This document shows positions 19,065-28,875 of a stretch of 64,000 nucleotides of DNA, in pieces. The notes below the pieces were generated by a model that made no database searches, was not told the origin of the DNA, and worked only from the letters and a program-made list of their open reading frames with translations. The stretch is from Pseudomonas hydrolytica. Its GTDB lineage: Bacteria; Pseudomonadota; Gammaproteobacteria; Pseudomonadales; Pseudomonadaceae. The first letter of the stretch is position 1. Every line of letters starts with the position of its first letter. Position numbers and translations under genes: made by a program. The DNA is taken from positions 1,736,001 to 1,800,000 of the forward strand of contig NZ_CP099397.1 in NCBI RefSeq assembly GCF_021495345.1. Direction: 5' to 3'.

Positions 19065-19780
19065 ACCGTAGCGGCGAGCGTCTTCGTGAGCGGAGTGGTC
19101 GCGCGCCAAGCGGCCGGGCGATGCGCGGCTTCACCCTGCTCGAGCTATTGATCGCCATCGCCATCTTCGCCCTGCTGGGGCTGGCCACCTACCGCATGCT
19201 CGACAGCGTGCTCAGTGCCGATGCCGCCACACGCGCCCATGAACAGCAGTTGCGCGAGCTGACGCGGGCCATGGCGGCCTTCGAGCGCGACCTGCGCCAG
19301 GTGGTGGTGCGGCCGATTCGCGACGGTTTCGGCGATCCCCAGCCGGCACTGCGCAGCGATCTGGCTGACGCCAGCGCCCTGGAGCTGACCCGTTCCGGCT
19401 GGCGCAACCCGCTGGGCCAGCCGCGTGCCGAATTGCAACGGGTACGCTGGCAGCTCAGTGGTGAGCGCTGGCAGCGCCGCTACTGGCGCGTGCTGGACCG
19501 CGCTCAGGACAGCCAGCCGCAGGTGCAGCAGGCGCTGGATGGGGTTCAGTCCGTGAGCCTGCGCTACCTGGACAAGGACGGCCAGTGGCAAGCCGACTGG
19601 CCACCGGCCAATGCTTCGGGCGATGGCCTGCTGACCGGGCTGCCGAAGGCGGTGGAGCTGCGCCTGCAGCACCGACGGCACGGCGAGCTGCGCCGTCTGC
19701 TGCGATTGCCGGATATCGCCCCGGAGAATCTCGGCGGGCCCGAGGTTCCCAACGAAGAGCCCGAGGAGCCGCAGACATGA
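19061..19780 (+). CDS. gspJ: Type II secretion system minor pseudopilin GspJ (XcpW)
   Basis: The 239-residue minor pseudopilin has mature start FTLLELLIAIAIFALLGLAT after Gly22. The 22-residue basic leader from ATG 19061 is long, and an internal ATG at 19121 would leave only Met-Arg before the cleavage Gly. The 4-bp overlap with gspI supports the longer form. The GspJ body is recognisable (FERDLRQVVVRPIRD, GVQSVSLRYLDKDG). It overlaps gspK by 4 bp. Confidence 0.93.
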   Translation: MNRSGERLRERSGRAPSGRAMRGFTLLELLIAIAIFALLGLATYRMLDSVLSADAATRAHEQQLRELTRAMAAFERDLRQVVVRPIRDGFGDPQPALRSDLADASALELTRSGWRNPLGQPRAELQRVRWQLSGERWQRRYWRVLDRAQDSQPQVQQALDGVQSVSLRYLDKDGQWQADWPPANASGDGLLTGLPKAVELRLQHRRHGELRRLLRLPDIAPENLGGPEVPNEEPEEPQT

Positions 19781-20751
19781 CGCGGCAACGGGGTGTGGCG
19801 TTGATCACCGTGCTGCTGGTGGTCGCCGTGGTGACGGTGGTCTGCGCCGGATTGATCGCCCGCCAGCAGCTGTCCATCCGCAGCAGCGCCAATCATCTGC
19901 ACGTGAGCCAGGCCTGGCAGTACGCCCTGGGTGGCGAGACGCTGGCCAAGGCCATTCTTCAGCGCGACCTGCGCCAGGGCGATCCGCGCCAGCCGGTCGA
20001 TCACCTTGGCGAGCTCTGGGCCAGACCGCTGCCGCCTTTCCCGCTGGACGAAGGTGGCGAGCTGCGCGTGCGCATCGTCGATCCCAGCGGGCGCTTCAAC
20101 CTCAACAGCCTGGTGCGCCAGGGGCAGCCCAACGAGCTGGCGCTGCTGCGTCTGCGTCGCCTGATGTTGCGCCTGGGTATCGAGAAGCCCTATGCCGAGC
20201 GCCTGGTCGATTGGCTCGATAGCAACAACGAGCCGCAGGGCAGCAACGGCGCCGAGGACAACCAGTACCTGCTGGCCACGCCGCCCTATCGCAGCGCCAA
20301 TCGCGAACTGGCCGACGTGAGCGAACTGCGCCTGCTGTTGGACATGGACGAGCTCGATTATCGCCGCCTGCTGCCCTACGTCAGTGCTTTGCCCGGCGAC
20401 GTGCTGCTCAACGTCAATACTGCCGGTGCCATGGTCCTTTCCAGTCTGGCCGACAGCCTTACCCCGGATGTGGCGCTATCGCTGATCGCCGTGCGAGGCA
20501 GCGAGGGCTTTCCCAGCCCCGCGGCCTTCGCCGCGCAGCCGGCGCTGGCTGGCCTTGGCGAGCAGGCCGTGCAGGGGCTGGCAGTGGGTAGTCAGTTTTT
20601 CGAGGTGTTCAGTGAGGTCAGTCTCGGCGAACGCCGTGTGGTGTTGCGCAGCCTGTTGCAGCGCAGCAATGATGGCCGGGTCAGTATCCTGGCGCGTGAT
20701 CTGGGGCAGTCTGGCGCACCGCCGGTGCCGGTTGAGGAACAGCAACAATGA
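19777..20751 (+). CDS. gspK: Type II secretion system minor pseudopilin GspK (XcpX)
   Basis: The 324-residue pseudopilin has leader MTRQRG then VALITVLLVVAVVTVVCAGL, the GspK type that lacks Glu5 and caps the pseudopilus. The body shows GspK features (VDPSGRFNLNSL, RLVDWLDSNNEPQGSNGAED). ATG at 19777 overlaps the gspJ stop as ATGA; longer in-frame extensions run inside gspJ and would bury the leader. It overlaps gspL by 4 bp. Confidence 0.94.
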   Translation: MTRQRGVALITVLLVVAVVTVVCAGLIARQQLSIRSSANHLHVSQAWQYALGGETLAKAILQRDLRQGDPRQPVDHLGELWARPLPPFPLDEGGELRVRIVDPSGRFNLNSLVRQGQPNELALLRLRRLMLRLGIEKPYAERLVDWLDSNNEPQGSNGAEDNQYLLATPPYRSANRELADVSELRLLLDMDELDYRRLLPYVSALPGDVLLNVNTAGAMVLSSLADSLTPDVALSLIAVRGSEGFPSPAAFAAQPALAGLGEQAVQGLAVGSQFFEVFSEVSLGERRVVLRSLLQRSNDGRVSILARDLGQSGAPPVPVEEQQQ

Positions 20752-21887
20752 ATCAGTCATGGATCTTTCTGCCGCCGGAGGCCTGTCACGCTCTGTCGCT
20801 GGAGCTTGCGGTGCAGCGGGTGACACCGGAGCAGAGCCAGACCCTGAGTCTGGCAGAGGCCTTGCGCGAGCTGCCCGCCAGCTGGGAGCTGGTGCTGCCG
20901 GTGGAGGCGGTGACCACCTGCGCGGTGCAGCTGCCGACGCAGAAGGCGCGCTGGCTGCGCCAGGCGCTGCCTTTTGCGGTGGAAGAGCTGCTCGCCGAGG
21001 ATGTCGAACTGATGCATCTGGCGCTGGGCGAGAAAATGGCCGATGGCCGTCATCGCGTCTATGCGCTGCGGGCCGACTGGCTGCGCGAGTGCCTGGCGCT
21101 CTGCGCCGCGCAGCCGCCGCAGGCGATTCGTGTGGATGCCGATCTGCTGCCGCAGCAGGGCAGTCAGCTGCTCTGGCTCGGTTCGCGCTGGTTGCTGGGC
21201 GGTGAGGTGCCCTGGCGGCTGGCCCTGCAGACGGAGAACTGGTCGGCGCTGGCCGGACGCTGCCCTTCTCCCCGTATCGCCAGTGCGCCGGCCGGGCAGG
21301 CGCTGCCCGAGCCGGTCGACGAGGTGCACCTGCTGGAGCAGCCGCACCAGTGGCTGGTGCGGCAGGGGGCAGGCGTCGACCTGGCGCAGGGTGAGTTCGC
21401 CCAGGTGCAGACGGGGGCCGGCTGGCAGCGCTGGCGGCCGCTGGCCGGGGTCGTGGCGCTGTGCCTGATGCTGCAGGGGGGCTTCAATCTGGCTCAGGGC
21501 TGGTACCTGCAGCGTGAGGCCGATGCCTATGCCGCCTCCAGCGAGGCGCTGTATCGCCAGCTGTTTCCCGAAGATCGCAACCTGATCAACCTGCGGGCGC
21601 AGTTCGATCAGCATCTGGCGCAGACGGGGGGTGGCGACAGCCTGGTGCTAGAGCTGCTGGCGGAGGTGGCCGATGCGCTGCACGCCGATGGCGCACCCCA
21701 GGTGCAGATCAATCAACTGGACTACAGCGCCATTCGTGCCGACATGGCACTGCAGATTCAGGCGCCCGGCTTTGCCGAGCTGGAACGCCTGCGCGAGCGC
21801 CTGGAGCAGGCCGGCCAGGCAGTGCAGATGGGCTCGGCGAGCCGTGAGGCGGATGGCGTCAGCGCGCGCCTGGTGATAGGAGGATGA
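20748..21887 (+). CDS. gspL: Type II secretion system protein GspL (XcpY)
   Basis: The 379-residue bitopic inner-membrane protein has an actin-like cytoplasmic domain (about 1-225), a membrane helix near 233-250 (AGVVALCLMLQGGFNLA) and a periplasmic ferredoxin-like domain. GspL recruits the GspE ATPase and pairs with GspM. Start ATG overlaps gspK as ATGA, and the stop overlaps gspM. Confidence 0.93.
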   Translation: MNQSWIFLPPEACHALSLELAVQRVTPEQSQTLSLAEALRELPASWELVLPVEAVTTCAVQLPTQKARWLRQALPFAVEELLAEDVELMHLALGEKMADGRHRVYALRADWLRECLALCAAQPPQAIRVDADLLPQQGSQLLWLGSRWLLGGEVPWRLALQTENWSALAGRCPSPRIASAPAGQALPEPVDEVHLLEQPHQWLVRQGAGVDLAQGEFAQVQTGAGWQRWRPLAGVVALCLMLQGGFNLAQGWYLQREADAYAASSEALYRQLFPEDRNLINLRAQFDQHLAQTGGGDSLVLELLAEVADALHADGAPQVQINQLDYSAIRADMALQIQAPGFAELERLRERLEQAGQAVQMGSASREADGVSARLVIGG

Positions 21888-22414
21888 GCATGGCGTCGTG
21901 GCGTGAATTCAATCAGAACCTGCAACTGCAGTGGCAGCGCTCGACGCTGGCGCAGCGCTGGCAGGGTTTGCCCGCCCGGGACCGCCTGGCCCTGCTGGCG
22001 CTGAGCCTGTTTCTTCTGCTGGTGCTGTTCTACCTGCTGTTGTGGCAGCCGGCGCAGCGCCATGCCCAGGCGGCGCGGGCGGCCTTCGAGGAGCAGCGCG
22101 CCCTGTATGCCTACCTGCAGAGCAGGGCGCCGGAGGTGCGTGGACGAGATCTGCAGCCGCGCAGCAGTCCCGACCCGGCGCGTCTGCAGGGCCTGGTCAC
22201 GGCCTCGGCAGCGGAGCAGGGGCTGGTGATCGAGCGTCTGGATGGCGAAGGGCAGGGTGCGGTGCAGGTCAGTCTGCAGCCGGCTGCCTTCGCCCAGTTG
22301 CTGCGCTGGATCGAGCTGCTGGAAGGGCAGGGCATTCGCGTCGAGGAGCTGGGCCTCGATCGCCGCGAGGAAAACCAGGTGGCGGCGCGTCTCAGCCTGC
22401 GGGTGGGGGGCTAG
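21884..22414 (+). CDS. gspM: Type II secretion system protein GspM (XcpZ)
   Basis: The 176-residue inner-membrane protein has a cytoplasmic N-terminus with LPARDRLALLALSLFLL entering the single membrane helix (about 29-52) and a small periplasmic ferredoxin-like domain, as in GspM. It stabilises GspL. Two ATGs, 21884 and 21890, are both possible; the first overlaps the gspL stop. It is the last gene of the operon, and no gspN follows, as usual in Pseudomonas. Confidence 0.92.
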   Translation: MSMASWREFNQNLQLQWQRSTLAQRWQGLPARDRLALLALSLFLLLVLFYLLLWQPAQRHAQAARAAFEEQRALYAYLQSRAPEVRGRDLQPRSSPDPARLQGLVTASAAEQGLVIERLDGEGQGAVQVSLQPAAFAQLLRWIELLEGQGIRVEELGLDRREENQVAARLSLRVGG

Positions 22415-22564
22415 AGCCGCTTACCCGGCCCATCAGCGTTCATCGCTGTCCCGCTCGGTGTGCATGCGGTAACAGTGCGCACCGCGATTGGGCGGTTAGG
22501 GAACGTCGCCGCCCCGATGCAGTGCCGTTTGCGGTGACAGGGGAATTTGCCGAGACGCGTTAAC

Positions 22565-22583
22565 GCCCATGGAATGGGCTTTT
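22565..22583 (+). terminator. Candidate terminator downstream of gspM
   Basis: GCCCAT (22565-22570) and ATGGGC (22574-22579) form a 6-bp stem with a 3-nt loop, followed by TTTT. It is short, so it may be weak. Confidence 0.5.
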
Positions 22584-22679
22584 CGCGATGTATGGCCTGA
22601 GTCTTGCTGTAGATTACCGTTTGATCTTTTTCTTCTTGATCACCCCTTTGCCGGACTGTCAATATCCGCGCCTGGCGCT

Positions 22680-22716
22680 TCCTGCGCTTCTGTAATTAGT
22701 TGTCGCATTGAGGAAA
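22680..22716 (+). promoter_or_regulatory. Candidate ArgR binding site upstream of aotJ
   Basis: TGTCGC at 22701-22706 with N8 and AA at 22715-22716 is a perfect ArgR half-site. Exactly 21 nt upstream is a weaker half (TCCTGC at 22680-22685, N8, AA at 22694-22695), as expected of the tandem Pseudomonas ArgR operator. The segment CTGTAA-N2-AGTTGTCGCAT is shared with the site before aruC. ArgR is encoded at the end of this operon, so autoregulation is likely. Confidence 0.7.
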
Positions 22717-22869
22717 TATCGCCTCAATGCCTGCCGCTAGAATGCCGCTCACCCAGCCAAGGCCCTGCGTCGCCTGTCGCACATGACGGCGCACGACTGC
22801 TTCTACAATCCATAAAAGGCCCGGGCCCTCACTGCCATCGATGCCATACCCAATTCGAAGGAGCAAAGA

Positions 22870-23643
22870 ATGAAGAAGATCGCACTGCTCGGCGCCCTGG
22901 CGCTGTCCATGTTGTCGCCCCTGGCCATGGCCGAGAAGCCGCTGCGTATCGGCATCGAGGCGGCCTATCCTCCCTTTGCCTTCAAGACCCCGGACGGCCA
23001 GATATCCGGTTTCGACTACGACATCGGCAACGCCCTGTGCGAAGAGATGAAGGTCGAGTGCAAGTGGATCGAGCAGGAGTTCGATGGCCTGATCCCGGCG
23101 CTCAAGGTGCGCAAGTTCGACGCCGTGCTGTCGTCCATGTCGATCACCGAAGATCGCCTGAAATCCGTGGACTTCACCGGCAAGTACTACCACACCCCGG
23201 CCAAGCTGGCGATGAAGGCCGGTACCGAGCTGAAAGATCCGCTGGTCGACCTCAAGGGCAAGAAGGTCGGCGTGCAGCGCGCCTCCATCTACGACCGTTA
23301 TGCCACCGACGTCTTCGCACCGGCGGGTATCGAGGTGGTGCGTTACAGCTCGCAGAACGAAATCTTCCTCGATCTGCAGTCCGGTCGCCTGGATGCCACC
23401 CTGGCCGACTCGGTGAACATCGACGACGGTTTCCTCAAGACCGATGCCGGCAAGGGCTTTGCCTTCACCGGCCCGGACTACACCGAGACCAAGTATTTCG
23501 GTGAGGGTGCCGGTATCGCCGTGCGCAAGGGTGACAAGGAGTTGGCCGACAAGATCAGCGCCGCCATCCTGGCCATTCGCGCCAACGGCAAATACAAGGA
23601 AGTGCAGGACAAGTACTTCGACTTCGACGTTTACGGCGAGTAA
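22870..23643 (+). CDS. aotJ: Arginine/ornithine ABC transporter substrate-binding protein
   Basis: The 257-residue periplasmic protein has signal peptide MKKIALLGALALSMLSPLAMA and the SBP_bac_3 fold of the HisJ/ArgT/AotJ group (RIGIEAAYPPFAFKTPDGQ, GFDYDIGNALCEEMKVEC). It captures arginine and ornithine for import. A GAAGGAG ribosome site precedes the ATG. A strong hairpin with a T-run follows the gene, which would keep the binding protein in excess over the membrane parts. It is first in aotJQMP-argR. Confidence 0.93.
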   Translation: MKKIALLGALALSMLSPLAMAEKPLRIGIEAAYPPFAFKTPDGQISGFDYDIGNALCEEMKVECKWIEQEFDGLIPALKVRKFDAVLSSMSITEDRLKSVDFTGKYYHTPAKLAMKAGTELKDPLVDLKGKKVGVQRASIYDRYATDVFAPAGIEVVRYSSQNEIFLDLQSGRLDATLADSVNIDDGFLKTDAGKGFAFTGPDYTETKYFGEGAGIAVRKGDKELADKISAAILAIRANGKYKEVQDKYFDFDVYGE

Positions 23644-23657
23644 GCGTTCGTAGGCAG

Positions 23658-23698
23658 AAAAGGTGGCACTGACTCCGCAACGGGCGGTGCCACTTTTT
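23658..23698 (+). terminator. Terminator/attenuator between aotJ and aotQ
   Basis: 23658-23669 (AAAAGGTGGCAC) pairs with 23687-23698 (GTGCCACTTTTT), 12 bp with one G-U and an embedded T-run. Partial termination here would set a high AotJ to AotQMP ratio, a common design for binding-protein transporters. Confidence 0.7.
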
Positions 23699-23862
23699 AC
23701 TGGTTCATGCTGTACGGCGTCGTGGCGTCTCGCCTGCGGCGCTCTGTGATCGTCATTGCCGGCGGTCGCCCTGTGGGCGCCGCGGGGCGGTAGCGAACCT
23801 GCTCCCGGCAATTTTCATTGTGCTATGCGGCGCCGCTGCGGTGCCCGACGAGGTATTAGCGC

Positions 23863-24552
23863 ATGCTTCAAGGCTATGGCTCGACCATACTCGATGGTGC
23901 CTGGCTCACCCTGCTTCTGGCGCTTACGTCGATGGCAGTGGCGATCTTTCTCGGTCTGCTCGGGGCGGCCTTTCGCCTGTCGCCGGTCAGGTGGCTGGCG
24001 ATGCTCGGCGAGGCCTACGCCACGGTGATCCGCGGCATTCCCGACCTGGTGCTGATCCTGCTGATCTTCTACGGCGGCCAGGACATCGTGAACCGCGTCG
24101 CGCCGCTGCTCGGCTACGACGAGTACATCGACATCAACCCCTTCGTCGCCGGCGTGTTCACCATGGGCTTCATCTTCGGCGCCTACCTGTCGGAGACCTT
24201 CCGCGGCGCCTTCATGGCCATTCCCAAGGGGCAGGGCGAGGCCGGCGCAGCCTACGGCATGAGCGGGATGCAGGTGTTCTTCCGCATCCTCGTGCCGCAG
24301 ATGATCCGTTTCGCCATTCCCGGCTTCACCAACAACTGGCTGGTGCTGACCAAGGCCACTGCGCTGATCTCGGTGGTCGGCCTGCAGGACATGATGTTCA
24401 AGGCCAAGAACGCGGCTGACGCGACCCGCGAGCCGTTCACCTTCTATCTGGCGGTGGCGGCGCTGTATCTGGTGCTGACCAGCGTGTCGCTGCTGGCGCT
24501 GCGTTTCCTCGAGAAGCGTTACTCGGTAGGTACCAAGGCGGCTGACCTATGA
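23863..24552 (+). CDS. aotQ: Arginine/ornithine ABC transporter permease AotQ
   Basis: The 229-residue inner-membrane permease of the HisQ/ArtQ type has about five hydrophobic segments and the EAA loop (EAGAAYGMSGMQVFFRILVPQ) that contacts the ATPase. It forms a heterodimeric channel with AotM. ATG at 23863 follows 219 bp after aotJ, across the attenuator. The stop overlaps the aotM start as ATGA. Confidence 0.92.
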   Translation: MLQGYGSTILDGAWLTLLLALTSMAVAIFLGLLGAAFRLSPVRWLAMLGEAYATVIRGIPDLVLILLIFYGGQDIVNRVAPLLGYDEYIDINPFVAGVFTMGFIFGAYLSETFRGAFMAIPKGQGEAGAAYGMSGMQVFFRILVPQMIRFAIPGFTNNWLVLTKATALISVVGLQDMMFKAKNAADATREPFTFYLAVAALYLVLTSVSLLALRFLEKRYSVGTKAADL

Positions 24553-25247
24553 TCTTCGACTATCAAATGATCTGGGAGAACCTGCCGCTGTATTTCAGTG
24601 GCGTGCTGGTCACCCTGAAAATCCTGCTGATTTCCCTGGCCGCTGGCCTCAGCCTGGCGCTGCCGCTGGCCCTGATGCGGGTGTCGAAGTCGCCCCTGGT
24701 CAACTTCCCGGCCTGGCTCTACACCTACGTGATCCGCGGCACGCCGATGCTGGTGCAGCTGTTTCTGATCTACTACGGCCTGGCCCAGTTCGACGTCATT
24801 CGCGACAGCTTCATGTGGCCGTACTTCTCCAGCGCCACCTTCTGCGCCTGCCTGGCCTTCGCCATCAACACCAGCGCCTACACCGCAGAGATTCTCGCCG
24901 GCAGCCTCAAGGCCACGCCCCATGGCGAGATCGAGGCAGCCAAGGCCATGGGCATGTCGCGGGCCAAGCTCTATCGTCGCATCCTGCTGCCGTCGGCGCT
25001 GCGCCGCGCGCTGCCGCAGTACAGCAACGAGGTGATCATGATGCTGCACACCACCTCGCTGGCCTCCATCGTCACCCTGATCGACATCACCGGGGCGGCG
25101 CGTACGGTCAGTTCGCAGTACTACATGCCCTTCGAAGCCTTCATCACCGCCGGCCTGTTCTATCTGGTGCTGACCTTCATTCTGGTGCGCCTGTTCAAGC
25201 TGGCCGAGCGTCGCTGGCTGGCCTACATGGCCCCGCGCAAGACCTGA
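24549..25247 (+). CDS. aotM: Arginine/ornithine ABC transporter permease AotM
   Basis: The 232-residue inner-membrane permease of the HisM type carries the EAA motif (EIEAAKAMGMSRAKLYRRIL) and several hydrophobic segments. It pairs with AotQ. It is separated from aotP by only 27 bp; in P. aeruginosa an extra gene, aotO, stands at this point and is missing here. Confidence 0.92.
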   Translation: MIFDYQMIWENLPLYFSGVLVTLKILLISLAAGLSLALPLALMRVSKSPLVNFPAWLYTYVIRGTPMLVQLFLIYYGLAQFDVIRDSFMWPYFSSATFCACLAFAINTSAYTAEILAGSLKATPHGEIEAAKAMGMSRAKLYRRILLPSALRRALPQYSNEVIMMLHTTSLASIVTLIDITGAARTVSSQYYMPFEAFITAGLFYLVLTFILVRLFKLAERRWLAYMAPRKT

Positions 25248-25274
25248 CCCGTGCCGATTCAAGAGAACGCAACC

Positions 25275-26039
25275 ATGTACAAACTAGAAGTTCAGGACCT
25301 GCACAAGCGCTACGGCAGCCATGAAGTGATCAAGGGCGTGTCGATGGCAGCCAAGGCTGGCGACGTGATCAGCATCATCGGCTCCAGCGGCTCGGGCAAG
25401 AGTACCTTCCTGCGTTGCCTCAACCTGCTGGAACAGCCGCATGCCGGCAAGATCCTGCTCAACGGCGAAGAACTGAAGCTGGTGCCGGCCAAGGACGGTT
25501 CGCTGCGCGCCGCCGATGCCAAGCAGCTGCAGCGCATGCGCTCGCGCCTGTCGATGGTGTTCCAGCACTTCAACCTGTGGTCGCACATGAGCGCCCTGGA
25601 GAATGTCATGGAAGCGCCGGTGCACGTGCTCGGCGTAAGCAAGGCCGAAGCCCGCGACAAGGCCGAGCACTACCTGGCCAAGGTTGGCGTGGCGCATCGC
25701 AAGGACGCCTATCCGGCGCACATGTCCGGCGGCGAGCAGCAGCGCGTGGCCATCGCCCGTGCCCTGGCCATGGAACCGGAGGTGATGCTGTTCGACGAGC
25801 CCACCTCGGCCCTCGACCCCGAACTGGTTGGCGAAGTGCTCAAGGTGATGCAGGACCTGGCCACCGAAGGCCGCACCATGGTGGTGGTGACCCACGAGAT
25901 GGGCTTTGCCCGCGAGGTCTCCAACCAGCTGGTGTTCCTGCACAAGGGTCTGGTGGAGGAGCGCGGTTGCCCGAAGGAAGTTCTGGTCAATCCGCAATCC
26001 GAACGTCTCAAGCAGTTTCTTTCCGGCAGTCTCAAGTAA
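25275..26039 (+). CDS. aotP: Arginine/ornithine ABC transporter ATP-binding protein
   Basis: The 254-residue ATPase of the HisP family has Walker [10 protein letters not shown], signature [14 protein letters not shown], Walker B VMLFDEP and the switch His in VVTHEMG. It energises AotQM. I chose ATG at 25275 ([14 protein letters not shown]) with GAGAAC upstream; a GTG at 25251 would add 8 residues not typical of the family. Confidence 0.94.
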   Translation: MYKLEVQDLHKRYGSHEVIKGVSMAAKAGDVISIIGSSGSGKSTFLRCLNLLEQPHAGKILLNGEELKLVPAKDGSLRAADAKQLQRMRSRLSMVFQHFNLWSHMSALENVMEAPVHVLGVSKAEARDKAEHYLAKVGVAHRKDAYPAHMSGGEQQRVAIARALAMEPEVMLFDEPTSALDPELVGEVLKVMQDLATEGRTMVVVTHEMGFAREVSNQLVFLHKGLVEERGCPKEVLVNPQSERLKQFLSGSLK

Positions 26040-26114
26040 GAAACGACTAGACTTCGTCCAGGGTCCGCTGCAAGGCGGCTGGCCCGGCGCGTAGCAGACT
26101 TTGAACAGGCACTC

Positions 26115-27095
26115 ATGACCCCCCATCGAATTGGCTTCCTCTACTGGCCCGGTACCAAGGCCCTGACCCTGTCCCTGGCCGAGGAAGCCCTGCGTGTCGC
26201 CCAGCGCGTGCATCCTGAAGTGGTGTACGAGCTGGTCTTCCTCCAGGCCGAGCCGCTGGTGGCGGGTGACTGGCGCCTGCCGGGCGAGCCCTGGGCGGGG
26301 CATCTGGATGGGCTGGACAAGCTGTTCCTGCTCGCCGATACACCGCCGGCGCAGGTCTCTGCCGGGCTGGCGGCGGCGCTGAAGCAGCAGGTGCGTGCCG
26401 GCTGCGTGATTGGCGGGCTGTCCGCCGGGGTCTATCCGCTGGCCCAGCTCGGCCTGCTCGATGGCTATCGCGCGGCGGTGCACTGGCGCTGGCAGGACGA
26501 TTTCGCCGAGCGCTTTCCCAAGGTCATCGCCACCAGCCATCTGTTCGACTGGGATCGTGATCGCCTGACTGCCTGCGGCGGCCTGGCGGTGCTCGATCTT
26601 CTGCTGGCGCTGCTGGCGCGCGACCACGGTGCCGAGCTGGCCGGGGCGGTGAGCGAGGAGCTGGTGGTCGAGCGCATCCGCGAAGGCGGCGAGCGTCAGC
26701 GCATTCCGCTGCAGAATCGCCTCGGCTCCAGCCATCCCAAGCTGACCCAGGCAGTGCTGCTGATGGAGGCCAATATCGAAGAGCCGCTGACCACCGACGA
26801 GATCGCCCAGCATGTGTGCGTCTCGCGTCGTCAGCTCGAGCGCATCTTCAAGCAGTACCTCAATCGCGTGCCCAGCCAGTACTACCTGGAGCTGCGCCTG
26901 AACAAGGCGCGCCAGCTGCTGATGCAGACCAGCAAGTCGATCATCCAGATCGGCCTGTCCTGCGGCTTCTCCTCCGGGCCGCATTTCTCCAGCGCCTACC
27001 GCAACTTCTTCGGCGCCACCCCGCGCGACGATCGCAACCAGCGGCGCAGCAACAGCCCCTTCGAACTGACCTCCACCCCGGTCGAGCGCGGCTGA
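26115..27095 (+). CDS. argR: Arginine-responsive AraC-family regulator ArgR
   Basis: The 326-residue regulator has an N-terminal DJ-1/PfpI-like ligand domain (about 1-190, GCVIGGLSAGVYPLAQLGLL) and a C-terminal AraC-type double helix-turn-helix (about 215-310, TTDEIAQHVCVSRRQLERIF, then GLSCGFSSGPHFSSAYRNFF). This is the Pseudomonas ArgR, unrelated to the E. coli ArgR. It responds to L-arginine, activates catabolic and uptake genes and represses some biosynthetic ones. It closes the aot operon directly before aruC. Candidate target sites are at aotJ, aruC and gdhB. Confidence 0.95.
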   Translation: MTPHRIGFLYWPGTKALTLSLAEEALRVAQRVHPEVVYELVFLQAEPLVAGDWRLPGEPWAGHLDGLDKLFLLADTPPAQVSAGLAAALKQQVRAGCVIGGLSAGVYPLAQLGLLDGYRAAVHWRWQDDFAERFPKVIATSHLFDWDRDRLTACGGLAVLDLLLALLARDHGAELAGAVSEELVVERIREGGERQRIPLQNRLGSSHPKLTQAVLLMEANIEEPLTTDEIAQHVCVSRRQLERIFKQYLNRVPSQYYLELRLNKARQLLMQTSKSIIQIGLSCGFSSGPHFSSAYRNFFGATPRDDRNQRRSNSPFELTSTPVERG

Positions 27096-27108
27096 TCCTT
27101 GCTGCTTT

Positions 27109-27174
27109 AGCGAGCACTGCTCGCGAGGCCTCGGCGTTTCCCTCATTCCGTACGGTTCGCGAGCAGCGCTCGCT
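27109..27174. repeat. REP-like inverted repeat (GCGAGCA..GCTCGC family)
   Basis: 27109-27127 (AGCGAGCACTGCTCGCGAG) and 27156-27174 (TTCGCGAGCAGCGCTCGCT) are inverted and match at 17 of 19 positions. It resembles REP elements of Pseudomonas whose core reads GCGAGC..GCTCGC. It sits downstream of argR. Confidence 0.7.
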
Positions 27175-27191
27175 CCTGCGCCAACCTGGAT

Positions 27192-27249
27192 GTAGCCCGG
27201 AAGCCATCCGGGTGCGATCTCTGGCCGCTCCCGGATTTCATGGCGAGCC
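27192..27249. repeat. REP-like inverted repeat (GTAGCCCGGATG family), copy 2, right arm decayed
   Basis: The left arm 27192-27212 (GTAGCCCGGAAGCCATCCGGG) is well kept; the right arm starting CCCGGATTTCAT at 27230 diverges after about 12 nt. It directly follows a second, different REP-like element between argR and aruC. Confidence 0.6.
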
Positions 27250-27352
27250 AAGCAAGCGTTCCGATACCAGCCAGTCAGCCTGCGGAGAATTTTTCCGTCG
27301 GCGTGCGCTCTGGTATCGAACTGCGTTTAAACTGCGCCTTTCCGACGGTTTC

Positions 27353-28742
<1,390 letters not shown>

Positions 28743-28748
28743 GCGAAC

Positions 28749-28771
28749 GCCCGGCGCAGGTAGTGCCGGGC
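28749..28771 (+). other. Intra-operon hairpin between aruC and aruF
   Basis: GCCCGGC (28749-28755) pairs with GCCGGGC (28765-28771). There is no good T-run, so it is more likely to influence processing or partial termination than to end the transcript. Confidence 0.4.
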
Positions 28772-28875
28772 TTCTCCCACGGATGATGTTCCTGTGTGTG
28801 CCGGGCCTCTGGCCTGGCGTTCTCCGGCTGCCCGTGCGCGGTCACCGGAGCTTTTCTTGAAAAAGGAGTGACCCC

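Larger units (their letters stand above)
22415..22869. other. Intergenic region between gspM and aotJ
   Basis: This 455-bp gap has no gene I can support. It contains a short terminator-like hairpin at 22565-22583, an AT-rich tract near 22600-22660, a candidate ArgR site at 22680-22716, and an AAGGAG-type ribosome site just before aotJ. Another TGTCGC at 22775-22780 lacks the AA at the right distance. The aotJ promoter is expected near the ArgR site. Confidence 0.6.

Noticed and set aside
22775..22790. Second ArgR half-site before aotJ
   Set aside because: TGTCGC is present but the AA after N8 is absent and no partner lies 21 bp away.
22569..22868. Frame running through the gspM-aotJ gap into aotJ
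   Set aside because: It crosses the terminator and ArgR-like site and continues in a wrong frame through aotJ.
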